Source: Bacilli bacterium | Lineage (GTDB): Bacteria; Bacillota_I; Bacilli_A; RF39; UBA660 | Assembly: GCA_017511805.1 (NCBI GenBank) | Contig: JAFWJA010000003.1 | Coordinates: 1 to 64,000, forward strand | Length of the DNA stretch: 64,000 bases | Direction: 5' to 3' | Shown here: positions 46,699-55,625 of the stretch, piece after piece | How the letters are laid out: every line of letters begins with the position of its first letter | Numbering within the stretch: position 1 is the stretch's first letter | Notes under the pieces: generated by a model | What the model saw: the letters and a program-made list of their open reading frames with translations, nothing else | Databases searched by the model: none | What the model was told of the DNA's origin: nothing | Position numbers and translations under genes: made by a program

Positions 46699-46745
46699 TC
46701 TTATTGGTATCACGCATTAACTTTTAAACTTAGAAAGGAGAAAAA

Positions 46746-48428
46746 ATGAAATCAAATAACAAAATTGATACAAAAGTTTTTGCGCTTGGTGGACTTGGAG
46801 AAGTTGGAAAAAATATGTATTGTGTAATGCATGGAAATGAATTAATTATTATTGATAGCGGTGTTTTATTTCCAGAGTCTGATTTACTAGGTATTGACTA
46901 TGTAATTCCTGATTACACATTTTTAAAAGAAAACGAAGATAAAATTAAAGGTCTATTTATTACACACGGACATGAAGACCATATAGGTAGTGTTCCATTC
47001 TTATTACAAACAGTAAATATACCTGTTATTTACGCTCCAAATCAGGCAGCAAAACTAATTAAAAAGAAATTAGAAGAAAGAAATATGGGATATGACAATA
47101 TAGTTATATTCGATGAAAAAAGTAAATTTAAGTTTAAAAATATAGAAGTAGAATTTATATTAACTACTCACTCTATTCCAGATAGTTTTGCATTAGTTGT
47201 TAGAACTCCTAATGGAACTATTATGGAAACAGGAGACTTTAAGTTTGATCTAACTCCTATTGGACCTATGGCTGATATTCAAAAGATGGCTAGAATAGGA
47301 TCAGAAGGATTAACATTATTAATGAGTGAAAGTACAAATGCTGAACGTGAAGGTTTGTCTATTAGTGAGTCAAAAGTTGATGCAAGATTAGGTGATCTAT
47401 TTAGAAGACAAACTGGAAGAATCATAGTTGCGACCTTCGCATCAAATGTATATAGATTAAAACATATAATAGAAACTGCTAGAAGAAATCATAGAAAAGT
47501 AGTTTTATTTGGTAGAAGTATGGAGACTCAAGTTGAAATAGCAGTAGAATCTGGTTATATAGAAGATACTAGTACTATTATTACTCCAGAAGAAGCAAAT
47601 AAATTAAAACCAGAAGAAGTATGTTTATTATGTACTGGATCACAAGGTGAACCACTTGCAGCTTTATCAAGAATCGCAAATGGTACTCATAAACAAATAA
47701 AATTATTACCAAGTGATTCAGTTATATTCTCTTCTTCACCTATTCCAGGTAATGCTGAAGCAGTTGCGAATACTTTAAATTTATTAGCATTAAAAGGTGT
47801 TAAAACATATACTAATACAACATTAAATGATATACATTCTTCTGGACATGGTAACCAAGAAGAATTAAAATTAATGATTAGATTAACTAAACCTAAATAT
47901 TTAATGCCTATACATGGTGAATATAGAATGCTTAGAGAACATACTGATTTAGCTGTAAGCTGTGGTATGAAAAGAGAAAATACATTTATTATGCAAAATG
48001 GTGAAATGTTATCTATACTTGATGGTAAAGTAAAAAGAGATAAAAGTTTTCCTTGCTATGATATTTATGTTGATGGTAATAGAATTGGTGATGTTGGTCA
48101 AGTAGTTATAAAAGATAGAAAAATAATGTCTAGAGATGGAATACTAGTTTTAGTATGTAATATTGATTTAAAGAAAAAGCTATTACTAGGTAAAGTACAA
48201 ATAGCTACTAGAGGATTTATATTAGTAAATGAAAATGAAGCTTTATTAAAACAAATTGAAAATAAAGCTACTGAAGTAATAATTAAAATATTTAAAGATA
48301 AAAAGTTTAATTATAATGAATTAAAAAATGTTTTAATTACAGAAATAAATGAATTTATATTAGATAAAACTGGTAGAAAACCAATTATCTTACCAGTAAT
48401 TATGGATATAAAAAATACTAACGAATAA
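46746..48428 (+). CDS. rnj: Ribonuclease J
   Basis: Metallo-beta-lactamase/beta-CASP ribonuclease with endo- and 5'-3' exonuclease activity, central to mRNA turnover in Firmicutes. 560 residues, full length. The zinc motif HGHEDHIG (74-81), ETGDFKFDLTP, the beta-CASP core and IHSSGHGNQEELKLMIRL with MPIHGEYRML are present, as is the C-terminal domain. Which paralogue (J1 or J2) it is cannot be decided. Confidence 0.95.
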   Translation: MKSNNKIDTKVFALGGLGEVGKNMYCVMHGNELIIIDSGVLFPESDLLGIDYVIPDYTFLKENEDKIKGLFITHGHEDHIGSVPFLLQTVNIPVIYAPNQAAKLIKKKLEERNMGYDNIVIFDEKSKFKFKNIEVEFILTTHSIPDSFALVVRTPNGTIMETGDFKFDLTPIGPMADIQKMARIGSEGLTLLMSESTNAEREGLSISESKVDARLGDLFRRQTGRIIVATFASNVYRLKHIIETARRNHRKVVLFGRSMETQVEIAVESGYIEDTSTIITPEEANKLKPEEVCLLCTGSQGEPLAALSRIANGTHKQIKLLPSDSVIFSSSPIPGNAEAVANTLNLLALKGVKTYTNTTLNDIHSSGHGNQEELKLMIRLTKPKYLMPIHGEYRMLREHTDLAVSCGMKRENTFIMQNGEMLSILDGKVKRDKSFPCYDIYVDGNRIGDVGQVVIKDRKIMSRDGILVLVCNIDLKKKLLLGKVQIATRGFILVNENEALLKQIENKATEVIIKIFKDKKFNYNELKNVLITEINEFILDKTGRKPIILPVIMDIKNTNE

Positions 48429-48443
48429 AGTTAGTATTTTTTT
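48411..48443. terminator. Terminator of the RNase J gene, overlapping both convergent coding ends
   Basis: Stem AAATACTAAC/GTTAGTATTT followed by TTTT on the plus strand. The stop codons of both convergent genes lie in the hairpin, whose coding ends overlap by 11 bases. Confidence 0.68.
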
Positions 48444-49122
48444 GTTCTTCTTGTTTTGGGTTCTTTTTAAATGGTCTTGCAATTTTAATTCCATTTATAG
48501 TTCCTTCTATTATTATTTCTTTAACTGAATAAATAGTATAGTCTTCCTTCTCCATAAAACTAGAATCTACATCAAACATATAAGCCTCTGGATTAATACC
48601 ACCAGCAAAACATTGTAATGCATCAACATATCCATTAAATCCTACTTTTGGCATAGGAACTGGTTTTAAACTATGACAGTAATATAAAAAGTTTCTCATT
48701 TCTTCTAAATTTAATTTTCTTAAAGATGAAGCAATTTTTATTCTTTTTTGCTTTTTTTCTTCAAACTTAGAATCTTCATCCCTATCTATAAATTCTGTTT
48801 CTATTTCAGGAATTATATTTTTCATAACAAAATCTGTAAAATCAACTTCATCTACTAATTGATCAAAAGTAACTGTTGAATTAAGTCTATATGATTCATT
48901 AGAACCATTTCCATATCTCTTAATAAATCTAACTAATTTATTTAGTACTTCATTTATTTGACATTGAACAATAAATATTTCATAGTTTTTAGCCGCAACT
49001 TTATCTTCTTGAATTCTTTTATGTAATACATATTCTTGTGATTGTTCTTGCCTTGTTCTTACTTCATCCAATGCCGCAATTCTTAATCTTTCGTTTTCAT
49101 CAATTATTTTTTCTTCGTTCAT
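48418..49122 (-). CDS. Soluble protein of unknown function
   Basis: A 234-residue charged helical protein. The first 110 residues look coiled-coil, then comes a more globular part with NFLYYCHSLKPVPMPKVGF and DALQCFAGGINPEAYMFDV. No membrane segment or known motif. Its 3' end overlaps that of the RNase J gene by 11 bases on the opposite strand. Confidence 0.65.
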   Translation of the reverse strand: MNEEKIIDENERLRIAALDEVRTRQEQSQEYVLHKRIQEDKVAAKNYEIFIVQCQINEVLNKLVRFIKRYGNGSNESYRLNSTVTFDQLVDEVDFTDFVMKNIIPEIETEFIDRDEDSKFEEKKQKRIKIASSLRKLNLEEMRNFLYYCHSLKPVPMPKVGFNGYVDALQCFAGGINPEAYMFDVDSSFMEKEDYTIYSVKEIIIEGTINGIKIARPFKKNPKQEEQKNTNFIR

Positions 49123-49147
49123 AGTATCACCTATTATAAGTATAACA

Positions 49148-49177
49148 TAAAAAAACTAAAAGTTATTCACTTTTAGT
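49148..49177 (-). terminator. Terminator of pnp
   Basis: Minus-strand stem ACTAAAAGT/ACTTTTAGT with a 5-base loop and a T-run; it contains the pnp stop codon. Confidence 0.68.
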
Positions 49178-51346
49178 CTCTTTTTCTTCTTTAGTTTCTT
49201 TCTTTGCAGGTTTTGGTAATGCTTCTTTTCTAGATAAAGTAAGTTTTCCTCTCTTATCAAATCCAACTGCTTTAACTATTATTTCATCACCAACTGATAC
49301 CATATCACTAGGTTTTTCTACTCTTTCATGAGCTAATTGTGATACATGTACAAATCCTTCACAATTATCCCAAAGTTTAACAAAGCATCCATAGTCTTCA
49401 ACTTTAACTACTTCACCAGTATATATCTTACCTATTTCAACTTCTTTAACACAATCAAGAATCATTTGTTTAGTCTTTTCAATTACTTCTTTATCAGTAT
49501 GATAAATAATAACTGTACCATCATCATCTAAATCAACTTTAACAGCATTTACATCATTTACTGATATAACATTACTACATTCTTGAATAATTCTAGTAAT
49601 TGTTTCTCCTCCCTTACCAATAACATCTTTAATTCTGTCTGGATTAATAGAGAATACTTCAGTTTTAGGAGCATATTTACTAACTTCTTTTCTTGGCTCA
49701 GCAATTTGTTTTTCCATAACATCTAGAATTTCCATTCTAGCTTTTTTAGCTTGCGCTAAAGCTTCTTTTAAGATTTGTTTAGTAATACCCTTAATCTTTA
49801 TATCCATTTGAAGTGAACAAATACCTTTTCTTGTTCCTCCAACTTTAAAGTCCATATCACCTAAGTGATCTTCCATACCTTGTATATCAGTTAATATTGT
49901 ATAATCTTTTTCATCTTTAGATGTAATAAGACCCATAGCAATACCCGCAACTGGAGCTTTAATAGGAACACCAGCGGCCATTAATGATAAACATCCAGCA
50001 CATATAGTGGCTTGTGAACTTGACCCATTAGATTCAAGTATTTCTGATACTACACGAACTGTATATGGGAATTCTTCTTCACTAGGCATAACTTGTTTTA
50101 AACATCTTTCACCTAATGCTCCATGTCCTATTTCTCTTCTTCCTGGTGATCCATATCTACCAGTTTCTCCTACTGAGAATTGTGGGAAGTTATAGTGTAA
50201 CATAAAATGTTTTTCAGCTTCTAAACTTAGTCCATCTAGTGCTTGATATTCATTTAATGCCCCTAATGTAGTTATAGCCATAGCTTGTGTTTCACCTCTT
50301 GTAAATACTGCAGAACCATGAGTTCTAGGTAAAACATCTATTTCAGTAGAAAGTGGTCTAATTTCATCCATTTTTCTACCATCTGATCTAGTCTTTTCAT
50401 TAACTGTAATAGATCTAAATATATCATATTCTATAGATTCAAGAACTAATTTAACTTTAGTAATAAACTCAGTTAATTCATCCTTATCCATATCTTTATT
50501 TTCTTCTTCATATTTAGTAACTATTTCTTCTTTAACTTTATCTATAGCTTCATATTTAGCAAGTTTTTCTTTAATTCTCATTGCTTTATCTAATTTATCA
50601 CTAGCTAAATCATAAACTTCTTTTCTTAATTCATCACTTATTTCTAAGTGTTCATATTCCATTTTTTCTAAACCTATTTCTTTAATAATAGTTTCTTGGA
50701 ATTCACATAATTCTTTAACTGCTTCATGACCAAACATTAAAGCTTCAAGCATATCATCTTCAGATACTTCTTTAGAACCAGCTTCAACCATGTTAATAGC
50801 GTTCTTAGTACCTGCGACAGTTAGATCAATATCTGATTCCTCTAATTCAGCTGGAGTTGGATTAATAATAAATTCTCCATTTACTCTACCTACTTTAACA
50901 CCAGCGATTGGTCCATCAAAAGGTATTTTAGAAATACATGTACATAAACTTGATCCAAACATAGCAGCAAGTTCAGGTGAATTATCAGTATCAACTGATA
51001 ATATAGTATTAACAACTTGTACCTCATTTCTAAAATCTTCTGGGAACATAGGTCTCATAGGTCTATCAATCATACGAGCCGCTAATGTAGCAGCATCTGT
51101 TGGTCTACCTTCTCTTTTAATAAATCCACCAGGTATTTTACCTACTGAATATAATTTTTCTTGATATAAAACCATCAATGGGAAGAAATCACTTAAAATA
51201 TTTGCATTTGGTGAAACTACAACTGTTGATAAAACAACTGTATCTCCATATCTAACTAAAACAGCTCCATGTGCTTGTTTAGCGTATTCACCATTTTCAA
51301 CAACTAATTTTCTTCCTCTAAAATCTAATTCAAACGTCTTCTTCAT
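49163..51346 (-). CDS. pnp: Polyribonucleotide nucleotidyltransferase (PNPase)
   Basis: 3'-5' phosphorolytic exoribonuclease of the degradosome. 727 residues, full length. Two RNase PH domains (ETQAMAITTLG and GEIGHGALGERCL-type sequence in the second), then the KH domain (INPDRIKDVIGKGGETITRI) and S1 domain (GEVVKVEDYGCFVKLWDNC). It lies downstream of rpsO, the usual order, and opposite to the RNase J gene, so much of RNA turnover is encoded here. Confidence 0.97.
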   Translation of the reverse strand: MKKTFELDFRGRKLVVENGEYAKQAHGAVLVRYGDTVVLSTVVVSPNANILSDFFPLMVLYQEKLYSVGKIPGGFIKREGRPTDAATLAARMIDRPMRPMFPEDFRNEVQVVNTILSVDTDNSPELAAMFGSSLCTCISKIPFDGPIAGVKVGRVNGEFIINPTPAELEESDIDLTVAGTKNAINMVEAGSKEVSEDDMLEALMFGHEAVKELCEFQETIIKEIGLEKMEYEHLEISDELRKEVYDLASDKLDKAMRIKEKLAKYEAIDKVKEEIVTKYEEENKDMDKDELTEFITKVKLVLESIEYDIFRSITVNEKTRSDGRKMDEIRPLSTEIDVLPRTHGSAVFTRGETQAMAITTLGALNEYQALDGLSLEAEKHFMLHYNFPQFSVGETGRYGSPGRREIGHGALGERCLKQVMPSEEEFPYTVRVVSEILESNGSSSQATICAGCLSLMAAGVPIKAPVAGIAMGLITSKDEKDYTILTDIQGMEDHLGDMDFKVGGTRKGICSLQMDIKIKGITKQILKEALAQAKKARMEILDVMEKQIAEPRKEVSKYAPKTEVFSINPDRIKDVIGKGGETITRIIQECSNVISVNDVNAVKVDLDDDGTVIIYHTDKEVIEKTKQMILDCVKEVEIGKIYTGEVVKVEDYGCFVKLWDNCEGFVHVSQLAHERVEKPSDMVSVGDEIIVKAVGFDKRGKLTLSRKEALPKPAKKETKEEKETKSE

Positions 51347-51385
51347 AAATTACTCCTTAACAATCTATATTGTACCACAAATAAA

Positions 51386-51410
51386 AGAAAAAAACACTTA
51401 AAAGTGTTTT
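51386..51410 (-). terminator. Terminator of rpsO
   Basis: Minus-strand stem AAAACACTT/AAGTGTTTT with a 2-base gap and a T-run; it lies between rpsO and pnp, so pnp expression needs read-through or its own promoter. Confidence 0.65.
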
Positions 51411-51675
51411 ATTTTCTTAAACCTAATCTATTAATTAATTCACGATATCTATTAACATCAGTTTTCTTTAAATATTCAAGTAAACTTTTTCTTTTACCAA
51501 CTTTTATTAAAAGTCCTCTTTTTGAATGAAAGTCATGAATATTTGTTTTTAAATGTTCAGTTAATACTTTTATTTCTTCAGTAAGTAAAGCAACTTGTAC
51601 TTCTACTGAACCAGTATCTCCTTCTTTAATAGCATATTCTTTAATAATAGCGTCTTTTGTTTCTCTTTTTAACAT
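51409..51675 (-). CDS. rpsO: 30S ribosomal protein S15
   Basis: An 88-residue S15 of normal length: [39 protein letters not shown] and [13 protein letters not shown]. It binds the central junction of 16S rRNA. An AGGAGG signal precedes the ATG. Confidence 0.98.
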   Translation of the reverse strand: MLKRETKDAIIKEYAIKEGDTGSVEVQVALLTEEIKVLTEHLKTNIHDFHSKRGLLIKVGKRKSLLEYLKKTDVNRYRELINRLGLRK

Positions 51676-51781
51676 ACTTTCCTCCTATAATATTTGCCTA
51701 AAACTTAGTAAGTGGTCGGAAAATCCATCTCCCAAGTCAAGGTACGTAAAGTATTATAAAACAAAAACACTTATTATTCAA
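51676..51781 (-). promoter_or_regulatory. rpsO promoter and leader
   Basis: Minus strand: TTGAAT (51776-51781), 17 bp, TATAAT (51753-51758), then a leader of about 70 bases with small dyads (GGATTTTCC and ACTTACTAAGT). The -35 box is inside the terminator stem of the preceding gene. Autoregulation by S15 through such leaders is known in bacteria; here it is only a possibility. Confidence 0.5.
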
Positions 51782-51790
51782 GTGTTTTTG
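51759..51790 (-). terminator. Terminator of the CFI-box gene
   Basis: Minus-strand stem CAAAAACACTT/AAGTGTTTTTG with a 7-base loop; the stop codon is in the loop region. Confidence 0.65.
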
Positions 51791-52367
51791 ATATTTTTTT
51801 ACCGTGACCAGCTGTATTTGGATCAAATTCTCCAACTTTATATCCAAAATTATTATCTCTTATAGTTCTATATTGATTTTGCATTCCATATTGAGATACT
51901 AATCTTAATGTCATAGCAACATATGCATTAGCTGCTCTTTCATATTCAGAGTCATTAATTAATTCAACAAATCTACCTAATTTTGAATATAACATTTCTG
52001 CTTTTTCAGTTTTTGTTTCATCATGGTTAATATTACAACAAATTCTTGGTCCTATAGTATCATATATTTTTAATATATTACTATATTTATCTTGTTTTTG
52101 TAATATTTCATCTCTAAATTTTCTAAGTCCTTCCATAACTGGATCATTATCAGATTTACCTAATATTCCACATGTAATAGTTGTTATAAAACATCCTCCT
52201 GAAGAACCATATTCTTTTTCATACCATGGACATTTATATCCGTCATTACCACAAAAATCTTTTACATATGAATAAGGTATTTTTTCTTCTGTTCCAGATA
52301 CATTACAGTATTCTGAACTTGAAAACCATCCACCTCTATCTACATAGTGTTTACATGTTTTTCCCAT
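51774..52367 (-). CDS. Cys-rich protein with CFI-box C-terminal domain
   Basis: A 197-residue soluble protein. The N-terminal half has Cys in the pattern CKHYVDRGGWFSSSEYC, then FCGNDGYKCPWY, probably a metal-binding knuckle. The second half starts with GGCFITTITCGILG and LRKFRDEIL, the CFI-box motif. The role of this domain is not known. The ribosome-binding site is unusual: AGGGGGG, in a leader of only about 20 bases, instead of the GGAGG used by nearly all genes around it. Confidence 0.75.
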   Translation of the reverse strand: MGKTCKHYVDRGGWFSSSEYCNVSGTEEKIPYSYVKDFCGNDGYKCPWYEKEYGSSGGCFITTITCGILGKSDNDPVMEGLRKFRDEILQKQDKYSNILKIYDTIGPRICCNINHDETKTEKAEMLYSKLGRFVELINDSEYERAANAYVAMTLRLVSQYGMQNQYRTIRDNNFGYKVGEFDPNTAGHGKKISKTLE

Positions 52368-52394
52368 TATAAGACCCCCCTGTCTCGAGAAGAT

Positions 52395-52423
52395 ATAATA
52401 CTACTTTTTTACAATTTTGTCAA
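52395..52423 (-). promoter_or_regulatory. Promoter of the CFI-box gene
   Basis: TTGACA (52418-52423), 17 bp, TATTAT (52395-52400) on the minus strand. The -35 box grows out of the T-run of the preceding terminator. Transcription should start near 52388, just before the G-run (52375-52380) that forms the ribosome-binding site. Confidence 0.7.
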
Positions 52424-52426
52424 AAA

Positions 52427-52449
52427 AAAAAGAGATTTTTATCTCTTTT
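52427..52449 (-). terminator. Terminator of the XRE regulator gene
   Basis: Minus-strand stem AAAAGAGAT/ATCTCTTTT followed by a run of about ten T; the gene's last codons form the left arm. Confidence 0.68.
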
Positions 52450-52711
52450 CATCTACTCTTTTAAATTCTACTGGATCATCCATGTGATCAGGTTTTAATA
52501 ATTCATATGGATGAATATTAAATGCTTTTGCGATGTCTTGTAGTTTATTCATACTAGGACTAAACTTACCTCTTTCTAAATCACTGATGTATTTAGGTGT
52601 ACAATTAGATAATTCAGCAAGTTGTTCTTGAGTCAATCCTCTATTAAACCTGTACCATTTTAAATTGATACAGAATACTTCTTGGACTATATAGTCGTTT
52701 AGTGCTACCAC
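52439..52711 (-). CDS. XRE-family DNA-binding regulator
   Basis: A 90-residue protein with a Cro/CI helix-turn-helix: NRGLTQEQLAELSNCTPKY and ISDLERGKFSPSMNKLQDIA. The tail (KPDHMDDPVEFKRVDEKR) is short, with no sensor domain. Start is GTG 52711, after GGTGGTGATGTT; no ATG fits. Target unknown; the CFI-box gene lies downstream. Confidence 0.85.
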   Translation of the reverse strand: MVALNDYIVQEVFCINLKWYRFNRGLTQEQLAELSNCTPKYISDLERGKFSPSMNKLQDIAKAFNIHPYELLKPDHMDDPVEFKRVDEKR

Positions 52712-52793
52712 AACATCACCACCACTTTAATTAAGTATACTTAATAAATGGACTAATATACACCTAGTAGAAAACGACAAAAATATAAATAAA

Positions 52794-52818
52794 AAGAATA
52801 AGGTGTGCCTTATTCTCA
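52794..52818 (-). terminator. Terminator of nrdDG
   Basis: Minus-strand stem AGAATAAGG/CCTTATTCT with a 4-base loop and a T-run. Confidence 0.72.
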
Positions 52819-53328
52819 ATACTCTTCATCTTTAAATTCAACAATTTTATTATTTTTTCTAGTCTTTTGAATATCTATAACTCTTTGATTAGATGATCCT
52901 CTCCATCTTAATGTTGGATTAAATAAATCTGCTATAAATTGACCATCAACAAGTACATCTAGATATTTAAATATTTCATTGTCTTTAATTTCTTCGTAGG
53001 TAAAACCAGTCCATGACCATAGACTCTTTTCTGGATATTTTTCTTTAAATGCTTTAGCTAGTTTAGTTGAGCCAGGTAAATTAGTAGGATGCATAGGTTC
53101 TCCGCCAAGCATTGAAAGACCTACTATATATTCCTTATCGCATAAATCTAGTATGTGATTAATTGTTTCATCTGTAAACTCTTTTCCACAACCAAACTTC
53201 CATGTATCAGGATTAAAACATCCTTTACAGTGGAAATCACAGCCCTGGAAGAATACACTTACTCTTACTCCAGGACCATTACTAATATCCATTTTTCTTA
53301 TTTTATTATAATGTATCTTATTCATCAT
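52816..53328 (-). CDS. nrdG: Anaerobic ribonucleotide reductase activating protein NrdG
   Basis: Radical-SAM enzyme that makes the glycyl radical on NrdD. 170 residues. The cluster motif C-x3-C-x2-C is Cys30, Cys34, Cys37 (QGCDFHCKGCF). GLSMLGGEPMHPTN is the SAM-binding GGE region. It overlaps nrdD by 11 bases; the start may be either of two consecutive ATGs. Confidence 0.96.
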   Translation of the reverse strand: MMNKIHYNKIRKMDISNGPGVRVSVFFQGCDFHCKGCFNPDTWKFGCGKEFTDETINHILDLCDKEYIVGLSMLGGEPMHPTNLPGSTKLAKAFKEKYPEKSLWSWTGFTYEEIKDNEIFKYLDVLVDGQFIADLFNPTLRWRGSSNQRVIDIQKTRKNNKIVEFKDEEY

Positions 53329-55510
53329 CTTTATTATCTATGTGAATTACTCTTTCTTTTATTTCTTGAGTTCTACCTTTATTCCAGAAATTAGTTCCAA
53401 TATATCCACAAGTTCTTCTTGCTACATTTAATTTATCATGATCTCTATTTCCACAATTAGGACAATACCATTCTAAATTTTCATCTATTAAAATTTCACC
53501 TGTGTATCCACATTCTTGACAATAATCACTCTTAGTATTTAATTCTGCATACATGATATTGTCGTATATAAATTTAATAACTTCCATAACTGTATCTAAG
53601 TTATTTTCTAAGTTAGGTGTTTCAATATATGAAATAGCTCCACCTGGTGAAAGTCTTTGGAATTCACTTTCAAGTTTTAACTTAGTAAATGCATCAATTT
53701 CTTCAAATACAGGAACATGATAAGAATTTGTAATATAATCTCTATCAGTAATTCCTTTAATTTTACCAAATCTATCTCTTAAGCATTTAGCAAATTTATA
53801 TGTAGTACTTTCTATTGGAGTACCATATACTGAATAATCTATATCTTCTTCAGCTTTCCATTTTTTACAAGCATCATTAAGATGTTCCATAACAGCTAAA
53901 CCAAATTCTTTACCTTTTCCACCATCAGTATGTGAATGACCTGTCATATATTTAACACATTCATATAGACCTGCATATCCAAGTGAAATAGTTGAATATC
54001 CATGGTGTAATAAGTCATGAATGCTTTCACCCTTCTCTAATCTAGCAAGAGCTCCATGTTGCCATAAAATTGGTGCTACATCACTAGTAACTTTAGATAA
54101 TCTCTTATGTCTAATTTGAAGTGCTTTATGACATAGTTCTAGTCTTTCATCAAATACTTTCCAGAATATATCCATATCCTTTCCAGAAGTTAAAGCTATA
54201 TCAGGTAAGTTAATAGTAACAACACCTTGGTTAAATCTACCATAGTATTTTCCTTTACCTTCAACATAGTTCTTAGCTTTAGCTATATTACCAAGTGAAA
54301 TTGATCTATCTGGAGTTAAGAATGATCTACAACCCATACATGGATAACAATCTCCTTCACCATATTCATTTTTCTTTAATTCTTTCATTACTTTTTCAGA
54401 TATATAATCTGGTACCATACGTTTAGCAGTACATTTAGCTGCTAACTTAGTAAGATAATAGTATTTTCCTTTAGGATTCATATTATCTTCTTCAAGTACA
54501 TATAATAATTTAGGGAATGCTGGAGTTATATAAACACCCTTTTCATTCTTCATACCTGCTGTTCTTTGTTTTAATACTTCTTCTATTATCATAGCAAGTT
54601 CTTCTTTATATTCTTCTGTTTCACCTAAATACATACAAACACTTAAGAATGGTGCTTGTCCATTAGTAGTAGTCATAGAGTTAATTTGATATTGGAATGT
54701 TTGTACTCCATCAATAACTTCTCTTTTTAAATCTTCTTTTGCAAATTTTTCTACTTGATCTTTAGGTAATTTTCTAGCTTTATATTTCTTTAAATAATTT
54801 TCATAACTAGATCTAACAAATGGTGCTAAATGAGTTAATGTAATTGTACAACCACCATATTGTGATGAGTTAACTGCAGTTATTAATTGAGTTGCAATTG
54901 TCATAGCAGTTAAGAATCTATGTGGTCTTTCAATCATAACACCATTAATATTAGTACCATTCATTAGCATATCTTCTAAGTTAATAAGGTCACAGTTATG
55001 TAATGCATTTTGTGCAAAGTAATCTGCATCATGGAAGTGAATGATACCTTCATCATGAGCTTTAACTACATCTTCAGGTAGTAAGAATCTTCTAGTAATA
55101 TCTGTACTTGTTATACCTGCAAGATAATCTCTTTGAGTAGTAACAACAGTAGCGTTCTTATTAGAATTTTCTGTATTCCAATATTCACTTTCTCCATTTA
55201 TTAATTCTTTAATAGATAAGTCAGTAGTATTACTTCTTCTTACTAATTCTCTAGTATATCTATAAGTAATATATTGTTTTGCTAAAGCATATTTACCAAG
55301 TGCCATTAATCTCATTTCAATAACATCTTGTATGTCTTCAACTAACATTCTTTTTTTCTTCAAACCCTCTATGTATTTAATTATATTTCTAATTTGTTGT
55401 TCAGTTACTCTTTCTTCTTCCTCAACTTCCAAATTAGCTTTATTAATAGCTGTTTCTATTTTGTCTGGACAATAATCAACTATATGTCCGTCTCTCTTTA
55501 TGATTTTCAT
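53318..55510 (-). CDS. nrdD: Anaerobic ribonucleoside-triphosphate reductase NrdD
   Basis: Oxygen-sensitive class III reductase that makes deoxynucleotides. 730 residues. An N-terminal ATP-cone (1-90), the catalytic barrel with GDCYPCMGCRSFLTPDRS, a four-Cys zinc site (CQECGYTGE and CPNCGN, about 663-688) and the glycyl-radical loop RRTCGYIG (Gly702) are present. No class I or II reductase is in the window, which fits an anaerobe. A dyad at -41.5 suggests activation by the divergent Crp/Fnr-type protein. Confidence 0.97.
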   Translation of the reverse strand: MKIIKRDGHIVDYCPDKIETAINKANLEVEEEERVTEQQIRNIIKYIEGLKKKRMLVEDIQDVIEMRLMALGKYALAKQYITYRYTRELVRRSNTTDLSIKELINGESEYWNTENSNKNATVVTTQRDYLAGITSTDITRRFLLPEDVVKAHDEGIIHFHDADYFAQNALHNCDLINLEDMLMNGTNINGVMIERPHRFLTAMTIATQLITAVNSSQYGGCTITLTHLAPFVRSSYENYLKKYKARKLPKDQVEKFAKEDLKREVIDGVQTFQYQINSMTTTNGQAPFLSVCMYLGETEEYKEELAMIIEEVLKQRTAGMKNEKGVYITPAFPKLLYVLEEDNMNPKGKYYYLTKLAAKCTAKRMVPDYISEKVMKELKKNEYGEGDCYPCMGCRSFLTPDRSISLGNIAKAKNYVEGKGKYYGRFNQGVVTINLPDIALTSGKDMDIFWKVFDERLELCHKALQIRHKRLSKVTSDVAPILWQHGALARLEKGESIHDLLHHGYSTISLGYAGLYECVKYMTGHSHTDGGKGKEFGLAVMEHLNDACKKWKAEEDIDYSVYGTPIESTTYKFAKCLRDRFGKIKGITDRDYITNSYHVPVFEEIDAFTKLKLESEFQRLSPGGAISYIETPNLENNLDTVMEVIKFIYDNIMYAELNTKSDYCQECGYTGEILIDENLEWYCPNCGNRDHDKLNVARRTCGYIGTNFWNKGRTQEIKERVIHIDNKDDE

Positions 55511-55542
55511 ATGTACTCCTTCTCCTCTACTATCATGACTTC

Positions 55543-55570
55543 AGTATAGCACTTTTTTAAAAATAGTTAA
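55543..55570 (-). promoter_or_regulatory. nrdDG promoter
   Basis: Minus strand: TTAACT (55565-55570), 16 bp, TATACT (55543-55548). The -35 box is poor and overlaps the dyad at 55569-55588, as expected for a promoter that needs an activator. Confidence 0.6.
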
Positions 55571-55588
55571 TGTTGCAGTTGCAACATT
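55569..55588. promoter_or_regulatory. Crp/Fnr-type operator between nrdD and its divergent regulator
   Basis: The 20-base dyad AATGTTGCAGTTGCAACATT pairs in 9 of 10 positions per half. Its centre is about 41.5 bases from the predicted nrdD start, the class II activator position. On the plus strand its right half supplies the -35 box (TTGCAA, 17 bp, TAAAAT) of the regulator gene, so binding should repress the regulator itself. Confidence 0.72.
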
Positions 55589-55625
55589 TTAGAAAAAATG
55601 ATAAAATTTTTACAAGAGGTGTAAA

